A model generated the notes under the pieces. That model worked only from the letters and a program-made list of their open reading frames with translations, ran no database searches and was not told the DNA's origin. Shown here in pieces: positions 27,452-34,741 of a DNA stretch of 40,011 bases. A program made the position numbers and the translations under genes. The DNA lies in the NCBI RefSeq assembly GCF_010500955.1, contig NZ_QVMJ01000045.1:1-40011 (forward strand). Reading direction: 5' to 3'. Position 1 is the first letter of the stretch. Every line of letters starts with the position of its first letter. The DNA is from Bacteroides sp. 519 (GTDB lineage: Bacteria; Bacteroidota; Bacteroidia; Bacteroidales; Bacteroidaceae).

Positions 27452-27934
27452 ATGATGAAAAAGATACTATTGTTATTATTATTGAGTGGTTATTTTATCC
27501 CGGTATGGTCACAATATCAGGTTAGTACTGCCCGTACCTGGGATAAATTTCCACCGGAAGTTCAAAAGAGAGGCTTCGGTTTACATGCTTCTCAACTAGT
27601 TCAAATGGATGATGAGCCGGCATTGGAAGAAGTTCTTCTATTCAGTGCTCATAACGGACATTACCCTTACTTTGATTTGTTTAAAAACTATTATGTGATA
27701 ATTGATTATTATACAAAAGAAGTAAAATACACATCGGATATTATCATATCCACCGAACGTGAAATTATTCTGGAAGATCGCAACAATGACGGCAAATACG
27801 AACTTTATCGCCGGTATTTTCAAGACGGAAAGTTTAAGGTAGATGAGTACGGAAATAATCTTTCGGTTACTTGGATATATGATTGTATTGAATGGATTGA
27901 CAAAAAAGGACTAACGAACACACAAAAGAAATAA
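27452..27934 (+). CDS. small secreted protein of unknown function
   Basis: A 160-aa protein with a clear signal peptide (KKILLLLLLSGYFIPVWSQ). The mature part alternates short beta-like strands and has an aspartate-rich turn DRNNDGKYELYRRYF (about residues 110-124) resembling a calcium-binding or EF-hand-like loop of FG-GAP/dockerin type, although a single loop is not conclusive. I do not recognise a family. It ends 2 bp before the ThuA gene, so the two are surely co-transcribed and may work on the same extracellular substrate. A second ATG at 27455 is an equally good start. Confidence 0.7.
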   Translation: MMKKILLLLLLSGYFIPVWSQYQVSTARTWDKFPPEVQKRGFGLHASQLVQMDDEPALEEVLLFSAHNGHYPYFDLFKNYYVIIDYYTKEVKYTSDIIISTEREIILEDRNNDGKYELYRRYFQDGKFKVDEYGNNLSVTWIYDCIEWIDKKGLTNTQKK

Positions 27935-27936
27935 CT

Positions 27937-28848
27937 ATGAAGAAAATAATATGGGCTATTGCCTTCTTTCTTTTCTTTGGCGGTATCGTACCACAGGTAA
28001 ACGCGCAAAAGAAAATCAAAGCAATGATTGTTACCGGACAAGATGGAAGCCATTGGTGGAAGGGAGGTAGCGAAGCTATAAAAATGATTCTGGAAAACAG
28101 CAACTTATTCACAGTAGATATTCATGTTACTCCCACCTGGGGAGAGGATATGAGCACGTATAATCCGGATTTCAATAAGTATGATCTGGTACTTATTAAT
28201 TATGGTGGAACTACATGGGCCGAAGCAACCCGCAAGAAATTCGAGAACTATGTATCTAATGGTGGCGGAGTGGTGATTATCCATTCTTCGGTTGTTCCAA
28301 TGGACGATTGGAAAGAATATAACGAAATGATAGGCCTCGGCGCATGGAATGGTAGAAATGAAAAGGATGGTCCGTATGTTTATTGGAAAGATGGGCGTAC
28401 CATATATGATTATTCGCCCGGTTGGGCTGGCTATCATGGTTTACAGCACTCTTCTACTATTACTAATCGCAATCTTAATCATCCTATTCTTGCTGGTTTG
28501 CCTACTGTATGGGAACATTTTAAGGATGAAATTTATGCACGCTTAAGAGGCCCCGGCAAAAATCTGGAAATATTAGCCACAACTCATGAGCAAGGACGCG
28601 ACGAGCCTATGTTGTGGACTGTAAAATATGGCAAAGGCAATGTCTTTGTTACCTTGTTAGGCCATGCCGGAAGCGATCCGGAACTGCGTTACTCTATGGA
28701 GTGTACTGGGTTTCAGGTAACTTTATTGCGTGGTTCGGAATGGGCTGCCACCGGGCAGGTTACACAAAAAGTACCGAAAGATTTTCCTAGTGAAGGAGTA
28801 ATGACACTCAGAAAAGAGTTCAAGGCACCGTTTAATGCGTATGAATAA
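27937..28848 (+). CDS. secreted ThuA-domain protein
   Basis: A 303-aa protein with a signal peptide (ending about NAQ, residue 24) followed by a ThuA domain (PF06283): KAMIVTGQDGSHWWKGG, YDLVLINYGGTTW, YVSNGGGVVIIHSS, NRNLNHPILAGLP and GKGNVFVTLLGHA in the expected order. ThuA proteins have a class-I glutamine-amidotransferase-like fold and are linked to trehalose and other sugar degradation, often encoded with glycoside hydrolases or oxidoreductases. No catalytic Cys is evident in the equivalent region, which is normal for the family. The secreted form and the neighbours (small secreted protein, GHL10) suggest a role in polysaccharide breakdown. The 28849-29070 repeat follows. Confidence 0.85.
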   Translation: MKKIIWAIAFFLFFGGIVPQVNAQKKIKAMIVTGQDGSHWWKGGSEAIKMILENSNLFTVDIHVTPTWGEDMSTYNPDFNKYDLVLINYGGTTWAEATRKKFENYVSNGGGVVIIHSSVVPMDDWKEYNEMIGLGAWNGRNEKDGPYVYWKDGRTIYDYSPGWAGYHGLQHSSTITNRNLNHPILAGLPTVWEHFKDEIYARLRGPGKNLEILATTHEQGRDEPMLWTVKYGKGNVFVTLLGHAGSDPELRYSMECTGFQVTLLRGSEWAATGQVTQKVPKDFPSEGVMTLRKEFKAPFNAYE

Positions 28849-28855
28849 AGTTCTA

Positions 28856-29073
28856 GCATTATTCATACTTCATCAATTTGGAATGAATTAAAACACAGAG
28901 TCACAGAAACACGGAGCTTTTCCTTGTGCTGAACACGGAGGCTTTGCTTTTGTCGTACAATAACTCTGTGTTCAGCACAAAACAAAGAACTCTGTTTCTC
29001 TGTGACTCTGTGTTTTTATTTTAGTTCAACACAGCCCCAAACTGAACCAAACGAGTATGAATAATACAGGCTA
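28856..29073. repeat. repeat element with CATTATTCATACT inverted ends, carrying a 70-bp repeat
   Basis: The left end GCATTATTCATACTT and the right end GAGTATGAATAATACAGG are inverted. The right end plus adjoining AACTGAACCAAAC is the reverse complement of the left end of the 23404 element over about 36 bp with few mismatches. Inside, 28889-28965 is the inverted copy of 24481-24553 and also pairs with CTCTGTGTTTT near 29005-29016. The right end runs into the stop codon of the gene at 29071. Confidence 0.75.
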
Positions 29074-30627
29074 GTTGTTTATGATTTCCCAGTAGCCAGT
29101 TTTGTTGGGACCTACTCGCTTAATTATATTATGTTCTTGGAGCTGTTTCATTGTTTGAGCAACCCATCTTCTTGAATAGCCCGTTAGATTGGCTATGTCT
29201 GTCAAAGTGACTTGGGGATTGTTTTGTATTTGCTCCAATATTTTAAGTGCACTTTTTGGTGCACTTTCTAGTGCAGTTTGTAGTGCACTTTTGAGTACAC
29301 CTCGCCTTGAAACTTTCAGGGAATCATCCTTGTGAGCTATATCTGCAATAATATTGCCTGCTGCCTCATGGCAAGGGATGGTTATACGAAAGAATGTACG
29401 GTCTTCATCTGTAACGACAGTGGCACGTGATGATCCGTTATTCTCTAACACATTCTGTATGGTCGGAATGCCCGTACTACGACCTTCGGTCATATCTAGT
29501 TCTTTGAGGTATTCACCCAAACGACGATTCCTGTAACGCTTTGACACAAGAATCTCACAACGTGAAATATCAGCAGCAGAGATACTACGATCGGGGCCTC
29601 CAACATTTTGGATGGTTATTCCCTTAGGTTCAACGGTTATTACCACTGGCTCCCATTCCCGATAATCGCGATGATAAAGCGAATTCGTTACACTTTCTTC
29701 CAAGGCCTGATAAGGATATGTGTAAAACTTCTTACTACGATAGTCATCCTTAGGTTTGATGATGCTCTGTAGCACCAACATCCGCTTCAAGTATTCCAAT
29801 GTGCGGTCTATAATCTGTGGCACAGAGCCGGTGATAACCGCTCCTTCATAAAGGTTACTTGGATTATTCAATCGCCCCTCAGGGAAATACACAATCTCCA
29901 CCTGTGTGCGCTTGAAGTACTTGCTCGGATTCTCACAAAACATCATAGCAGCTACATTTCTTAACACACGATTCTCCTTTGGACCAACATACAAGTCCAT
30001 TTGTTCAAGAATCTCATGTAAAGGTTTTACATTTATATCGCTTGCCAATTTGCTTCCCACTTTTACCAAGTATTCACGTAAAAGTAGTGTAGAAATGTCC
30101 TCCAAACGAATATTTGAATTACCTCTCTCATCAAAAGGTATACGACTTGCTAATTCACGCAACTCATCCAACACTTCACCTTTTGCAATAATGCTACTCG
30201 TTCCACTACGAATATAGAAATACTCCTTACTACCATTTTTTGCAGTTACATTCTCCGGTACAGAATATGGACGATTAATACCAGCCGGACACCAAATCAC
30301 AAGTACAGACTTCCCATCCACCTCCTCTACACTTGTACGAGGCATATAGTAAGGTGCAATCTTATTGTTATAACCCACCATCTCTTGAAGAACACCATCA
30401 ATCTTCTCTACTGGTATTCCTTCCACAGGACGAATAGCAACACCAGTCTTATTGTCCGTATCTACACCGACCACAATGTAACCACCACCAAGGTCATCAA
30501 AATCATTGGCGAAAGCACATACACTATGGTATATGTTCGCCGGGTTCCAACCTTTCTTAAACTCAATTCGGTTAGATTCAATCTTCTGCTTGTTCAGCAG
30601 GTCGTTTATGTTTATCGCAAGTGGCAT
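29071..30627 (-). CDS. AlbA_2 / HATPase ATP-binding transcriptional-regulator-like protein
   Basis: A 518-aa protein of the Schlafen AlbA_2 (PF04326) plus HATPase_c_4 (PF13749) family. RIEFKKGW (about 20-27) and GGGYIVVGVDTDNKTG mark the AlbA_2 domain. The segment EESVTNSLYHRDYRE is the N-box of the ATPase domain and ITIQNVGGPD its G-box. The C-terminus (VTLTDIANLTGYSRRWVAQT) is a winged helix. Members are annotated as putative transcriptional regulators or divergent helicases; some sit in defence or mobile regions. A tract rich in SAL/SAP repeats (about 448-465) is coded by recurring AGTGCACTTT words. It starts 25 bp after the upstream DUF6493-like gene on the same strand, so the two probably form an operon. 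Confidence 0.8.
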   Translation of the reverse strand: MPLAININDLLNKQKIESNRIEFKKGWNPANIYHSVCAFANDFDDLGGGYIVVGVDTDNKTGVAIRPVEGIPVEKIDGVLQEMVGYNNKIAPYYMPRTSVEEVDGKSVLVIWCPAGINRPYSVPENVTAKNGSKEYFYIRSGTSSIIAKGEVLDELRELASRIPFDERGNSNIRLEDISTLLLREYLVKVGSKLASDINVKPLHEILEQMDLYVGPKENRVLRNVAAMMFCENPSKYFKRTQVEIVYFPEGRLNNPSNLYEGAVITGSVPQIIDRTLEYLKRMLVLQSIIKPKDDYRSKKFYTYPYQALEESVTNSLYHRDYREWEPVVITVEPKGITIQNVGGPDRSISAADISRCEILVSKRYRNRRLGEYLKELDMTEGRSTGIPTIQNVLENNGSSRATVVTDEDRTFFRITIPCHEAAGNIIADIAHKDDSLKVSRRGVLKSALQTALESAPKSALKILEQIQNNPQVTLTDIANLTGYSRRWVAQTMKQLQEHNIIKRVGPNKTGYWEIINN

Positions 30628-30652
30628 AATCTATAATTTTTAATTGCATCCT

Positions 30653-33352
30653 TCATAGCCCTTTAAGTACTTTTTTCAAACTAGCCTCTTCTTTCCAAGT
30701 CATTAATTTCTCTTTCACTACCTGTTCGGGTTGCGATTGATTTTGTGCCAGCAACTCCTTATAAATCTCCAACAACTTTTTCATGTTAGTTACAGGTGTA
30801 TCCACCTGCATGATTATAACAGCAATAACCTGTTCCAATGCTTTATTAACCTGGGAAGTTATGTTTATCATCCCAATCAACTGATCGGTAAAACGTTTCA
30901 AGAAACCCCAGTTCTCATTTATCAGCCGGCCAATAATGCTTCCGGCTTTGCTGGCATTGAACATACCTGCATTGATATAAGACATCCATACTTCGGCCGT
31001 TAACAAACGTATTTCTTTGTGAGCAATCAGCATAAACGACGATAATGTTAAATAGCTGAACTCTCCCAAAGGCTGCTTCAGCTCCAACAAAGCAGTAAGT
31101 ACTTCTATTGGATATCCGGGATCATACACATAAGATGCATCATCATAAAATATATGGCGCAATATATAATCGGAATTATGGGGAAAAGAGTGCATCAGAT
31201 GACACAAATCTCCTTTCATAAAATACCGTTTCTTATTACTGAAAAGATATTCTATTAATAACTTGCGGTTACTTTTATCCAGATTGTGTCCGGGAATATG
31301 CAGGTTTATTTCAGGAGTATGTTCAACCACGTGTTCATATTTATGCCCGGTGTATTTCATTTGCGTGTATTCCCTGTTACCAATCTTCCAGTCGAAAGAA
31401 GTTGTAAAATAGGCAGGCGGAATAAGTGAGCTACTTTCGTCAAGAAATTCAGTGTACACCGATTTATCTTCGAGCGAAAGAGCAGCAGTAAGCCACCAAT
31501 GAGGATTAACAACTTCTTTTTTATACTTCAAATCACCACTGAACAAGAAAAGAAGCAGGTATTTATATTCGCTTTCGGGTAGTTCGGAAGCTTTCCGGAA
31601 AGCTTCGGATGTATCGCAGAGCATACAGCGCTGAATAGCCAATTGCAAATCTATATTATCCGGTTCAAGTCCGTTTTGCAGGTGCTCTTCAACTCTTTCT
31701 ACCAGCGTAACAGGATGTATCCAGCACGGAAAATGAGTTGGAGTAGACAACAAAGTTATCTTCTTTCCTTCCTTAATCCTATTCATTGCCAACAACAGAA
31801 GTCTACGAAACGGTTCGAGCAAATACAAAGTACCAGGATGCCATTCCTCTATTTTAAAACTGTTATGTCTTAATTTATCCTGCATTTTTTGCAGACCTTC
31901 TGTCATGCTGGGATGTTCCTCTATCAGAAAATCAACATAACTGATGAAAAAAGAAGTCAAGAGGCTTTCAAAAAAACTGGTTCCGTCACTGTTTAGCTTT
32001 CTGCATGCTTTTTGATAAGCTGGTTCCAGTTGAATACAAGTATCGATATTTACTTGATGTGTGAGCTGGATAAGAACATCGGCTAACATATAATATTGAT
32101 AGGAGTGAAGATTAGCAAGTACCTCGCTCACAAAAAAAGGCAATTCCTCAATCCGAACATCTATCGGTATACGGTTTTCCTCTGATAAGAAATTCAGTTC
32201 ACTTTCTGTTTTCTCTTCAAAGGCATCAGCAATAACAGATTCATTGGCAGACAGATAATCTTTTAAAAGAGTTTTTACCGAAACGAACATAAAAGAAACA
32301 TACGGTTCAAGCAAAGCACTCCATGCTTGTTCTTCTTTATCAGCGTATTTCAAAAAAAGTGTAACAGCCTTGGTTTGTACCGTTTCATCTTTACACATAA
32401 ATACATTGACTAACGATTGGCTGATATCCCTGTGACTATCCTTATACTTTTTCCCTATTGCATCGAGCACACTCATGGTAGAAGTTATAATAGATTTTAC
32501 TTCGGACGAAAGCAGCATAGGTGTTGTACGAATAAACTCTTCCCGATCGAAATTCTTTTCCGTACAGATTTTCTTTAATATAGTAAGTACGGAATTGACT
32601 GCTTTTGATTGTGGAGAAGTTAGAGCTGTTAACAACTCTTGTTGAATGCCAATGAGCTCTTCGACAGTTGGCTTCAGTTCCTGAAACAGATCAATCCCCC
32701 ACCCTGTTTGCAGTTTATCCAAATTACGAACAGATATCAAAATACTTTCTCTAAGTAAACGCATACGATCTATTCTACCCGATTCGGCAGCATTGCACAG
32801 CATATTGATCCAAAAATTATGATGTCTTTTGTTTGCCCAATGAATTTCCGAGGGATATTGAAATAAATACCAAATATGTTCATCCAGTACAAAGGGATAC
32901 TTTTCTATCTGTTGTATATCATGTGGTAAAGTATTCGCAATTAGTTCAGGCGAGGGTTCAATCAGCTTCCGGTCTGTCCATTGTGCAATATAATAATAGT
33001 TAATAGAAGTCATTTCGGACTGCATCACACTATTCACATAATCCGAAAACCAATCGGGACGATACCATTCAAGCATCTCTTGAATAACTCCACTCGATGG
33101 TAATTTCCAATACATTTTCGGAGCAATATCACTCTTTTTAAGAAAGAAAAAGAGGCATCGTTTATATATTTCGCATCTGTTTTCATTCTGCACCGAATGA
33201 CTGGAAAAGAATTCTTTACGAAAGTAAACAGCTTCCATTTTCTTTATTATAGGATAAAGTTCCTGTTTCTCTTCAGCAGTAAGTTTTTGAAGAAAAGGTA
33301 TAATGGCAATTATATTGGCATCAGCAATAATTGCTTTAAGTTGATTTTCCAT
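30653..33352 (-). CDS. large helical protein, DUF6493-like
   Basis: An 899-aa, almost entirely helical protein without signal peptide or membrane segment. Features such as the opening KAIIADANIIAIIPFLQKLT and the later ALTSPQSKAVNSVLTILKKI and VFMCKDETVQTKAVTLFLKY suggest HEAT-like repeats. It looks to me like the Bacteroidota family DUF6493, whose function is unknown and which in other genomes can be near SWIM-finger and MoxR/VWA genes; none of those is visible here. No catalytic motif was found. A helical-repeat scaffold encoded just upstream of an AlbA/ATPase protein could be its partner. A minus-strand TATCTTTG at 33495-33502 may be its -7 box. Confidence 0.65.
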   Translation of the reverse strand: MENQLKAIIADANIIAIIPFLQKLTAEEKQELYPIIKKMEAVYFRKEFFSSHSVQNENRCEIYKRCLFFFLKKSDIAPKMYWKLPSSGVIQEMLEWYRPDWFSDYVNSVMQSEMTSINYYYIAQWTDRKLIEPSPELIANTLPHDIQQIEKYPFVLDEHIWYLFQYPSEIHWANKRHHNFWINMLCNAAESGRIDRMRLLRESILISVRNLDKLQTGWGIDLFQELKPTVEELIGIQQELLTALTSPQSKAVNSVLTILKKICTEKNFDREEFIRTTPMLLSSEVKSIITSTMSVLDAIGKKYKDSHRDISQSLVNVFMCKDETVQTKAVTLFLKYADKEEQAWSALLEPYVSFMFVSVKTLLKDYLSANESVIADAFEEKTESELNFLSEENRIPIDVRIEELPFFVSEVLANLHSYQYYMLADVLIQLTHQVNIDTCIQLEPAYQKACRKLNSDGTSFFESLLTSFFISYVDFLIEEHPSMTEGLQKMQDKLRHNSFKIEEWHPGTLYLLEPFRRLLLLAMNRIKEGKKITLLSTPTHFPCWIHPVTLVERVEEHLQNGLEPDNIDLQLAIQRCMLCDTSEAFRKASELPESEYKYLLLFLFSGDLKYKKEVVNPHWWLTAALSLEDKSVYTEFLDESSSLIPPAYFTTSFDWKIGNREYTQMKYTGHKYEHVVEHTPEINLHIPGHNLDKSNRKLLIEYLFSNKKRYFMKGDLCHLMHSFPHNSDYILRHIFYDDASYVYDPGYPIEVLTALLELKQPLGEFSYLTLSSFMLIAHKEIRLLTAEVWMSYINAGMFNASKAGSIIGRLINENWGFLKRFTDQLIGMINITSQVNKALEQVIAVIIMQVDTPVTNMKKLLEIYKELLAQNQSQPEQVVKEKLMTWKEEASLKKVLKGL

Positions 33353-33525
33353 AGTGATGTTGTATTTGGTTCCAAAACTACTTCTTTTTATTAAAAATCA
33401 AAGTATAAATATCACACAAAGCCCAAAGAGGCCATGTTATAAAACGTTAATGCAAAATTGGATATCTCACTAAAAAGCTTTATCTTTCGTATAACAAAGA
33501 TATACGGAAAGTACATACAAATACA

Positions 33526-33556
33526 GGCGGGAGACCATTGGTTTTCCGCCTTTTTT
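33526..33556 (+). terminator. intrinsic-terminator-like hairpin with T-tract
   Basis: GGCGGGAGACC (33526-33536) pairs along its full 11 bp, counting two G-U pairs, with GGTTTTCCGCC (33540-33550) around a 3-nt loop, then TTTTTT. No plus-strand gene ends here, so it would terminate a short RNA begun near TATCTTTC (33481-33488), or an antisense transcript. Confidence 0.6.
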
Positions 33557-33580
33557 GTATTATGCTGATTTTATCAAAAC

Positions 33581-33690
33581 GGTTACCACTACTACCCAAA
33601 GTGGTAACCACTAATAGTTTTAGTAGTAACTGTAGTAATTCTTAATGGTAACCACGGATATCTGTGGTGGTAACCACTTTAACTCAAAAC
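33581..33690. repeat. 22-bp-period array of five GGTAACC-like palindromes
   Basis: GGTTACC (33581), GGTAACC (33603), AGTAACT (33625), GGTAACC (33647) and GGTAACC (33669) start exactly 22 bp apart. Some linkers are themselves dyads about half a period on, such as CCACGGATATCTGTGG (33651-33666). Confidence 0.9.
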
Positions 33691-33851
33691 TGTAAAAATG
33701 GGAACTACTTTTGTTCTATGGAGAGAGCCTAACTTTTTTGTTGTTTCAAAATAAAAAATGATATTTGTTTTAAAATCAGGAAGGTTAACAGTCTATAAAA
33801 ACTTTGTTCGGAATACGTTGGCAAATGGTAGCATTTTTTGAGAGATTAATA

Positions 33852-33859
33852 TATCTTTG
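33852..33859 (+). promoter_or_regulatory. -7 box for the AlaX-like gene
   Basis: TATCTTTG matches TAnnTTTG, 29 bp upstream of ATG 33889. No TTG at ideal -33 spacing was found. Confidence 0.45.
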
Positions 33860-33888
33860 TGAAAAAATAAACAATTGCTAAAATAACA

Positions 33889-34347
33889 ATGGAACAATTA
33901 AACACCCACAATAAGCAAGAACACCCACCCATGCACACAGCCGAACATATTCTTAACCAAACCATGGTACGCATGTTTGGCTGTCCACGTTCTCGCAACA
34001 GTCATATAGAAAGAAAGAAAAGTAAATGTGACTATATCATAGAAACCGAACCCTCGCTGGAAACCATTACTGAAATAGAAAACCAGGTAAACGAAGTTAT
34101 CCGGCAAAATCTTCCTGTAAATGAGCAATTTGTAACACGCGATAACATTCCTGATGGTGTAGACCTCAGCAAATTACCCGAAGATGTTAGCGAAACCTTA
34201 CGCATTATAACTGTTGGCGACTATGATATATGTGCTTGTATAGGGCAACACGTAAATAATACATCCGAAATTGGCACATTCAAAATTATCAGCAGTGACT
34301 ACGCGGATGGCAGGTTACGACTTCGGTTTAAGTTATTACAAGTTTAA
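33889..34347 (+). CDS. AlaX-like trans-editing protein (tRNA_SAD domain)
   Basis: A 152-aa protein of the alanyl/threonyl-tRNA-synthetase second additional domain family (PF07973). HTAEH (H16, H20) and CACIGQH (C117, H121) provide the HxxxH and CxxxH zinc ligands of editing domains. At this length it is a free-standing small AlaX-type protein that hydrolyses mischarged aminoacyl-tRNA (typically Ser-tRNA-Ala) in the cytoplasm, though specificity cannot be told here. The C-terminus IISSDYADGRLRLRFKL fits the last strands of the domain. It stands alone after its own promoter box and is followed at once by the arm of a large inverted repeat. Confidence 0.85.
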   Translation: MEQLNTHNKQEHPPMHTAEHILNQTMVRMFGCPRSRNSHIERKKSKCDYIIETEPSLETITEIENQVNEVIRQNLPVNEQFVTRDNIPDGVDLSKLPEDVSETLRIITVGDYDICACIGQHVNNTSEIGTFKIISSDYADGRLRLRFKLLQV

Positions 34348-34733
34348 TTTTTAGACATAAGAACAAAAGAACAAAAGAACAAATAGATAAAAAACATATT
34401 CCTTTATCTAAAGTAAGTAAGTGTTCAGAAATAATTTATACCTTAGCAATCACCCCGGAAGGGGTGAGATGTGCATAACCCCGGGTCAGCGAAGCGCAGC
34501 CCGGGGCTGGCAAGTCACACACAAACTCAACCCTGAAAGGGTTGAACCCACTTCGGGGTTCAGAGGAAAAGAGAGACCATCTACCCTGGGTTACGCTTCG
34601 CTCACCCAGGGTTATGCACATATTACCCCTGTCGGGGTAAATGCTTGCTATTAATATGAATTAATTTGAATACTTTTGTTCTTATGTCTAAAAATAAAAA
34701 GAAAATATGTCCCTTTTGTTCTTATGTCTAAAA
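34348..34733. repeat. large nested inverted repeat preceding the metallopeptidase gene
   Basis: The outer arms are a perfect 22-nt inverted pair, TTTTTAGACATAAGAACAAA(AG) at 34348-34369 and its complement at 34673-34694; a second copy of the right arm lies 40 bp on (34713-34733). Inner arms pair GGTGAGATGTGCATAACCCC with GGGTTATGCACAT. A further GC-rich stem pair contains CAGCGAAGCGCAG and TACGCTTCGCTC. It starts 1 bp after the stop of the AlaX-like gene and covers the leader of the next gene. Confidence 0.8.
34671..34678 (+). promoter_or_regulatory. -7 box for the metallopeptidase-like gene
   Basis: TACTTTTG matches TAnnTTTG and overlaps the right arm of the large inverted repeat. The nearest upstream TTG is 23 nt away, slightly outside the usual spacing. 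Transcription from here rules out the longest in-frame start at 34676. Confidence 0.4.
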
Positions 34734-34741
34734 CAAAAAAT

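Larger units (their letters stand above)
33353..33888. other. gene-free intergenic region with terminator, array and promoter
   Basis: Between the divergent genes at 33352 (minus) and 33889 (plus). It holds a -7-like box on each strand near 33481-33502, an intrinsic-terminator-like hairpin (33526-33556), a 22-bp-period array (33581-33690) and the promoter of the AlaX-like gene. The 160 bp from 33691 to 33851 are A/T-rich with nothing recognised. Confidence 0.65.

Noticed and set aside
27638..28437. Minus-strand open frames antisense to the ThuA pair
   Set aside because: They are shadows of well-supported coding sequence on the plus strand.
33581..33690. CRISPR array
   Set aside because: The repeat is 7 bp with 15-bp linkers, far below CRISPR dimensions.
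34421..34654. Small genes on both strands
   Set aside because: The open frames arise from the GC-rich arms of the nested inverted repeat and mirror one another.
34676..34741. Longest start of the metallopeptidase-like gene
   Set aside because: It falls in a -7 box and duplicated repeat arm; the extra residues are repeat-derived and precede the signal peptide.
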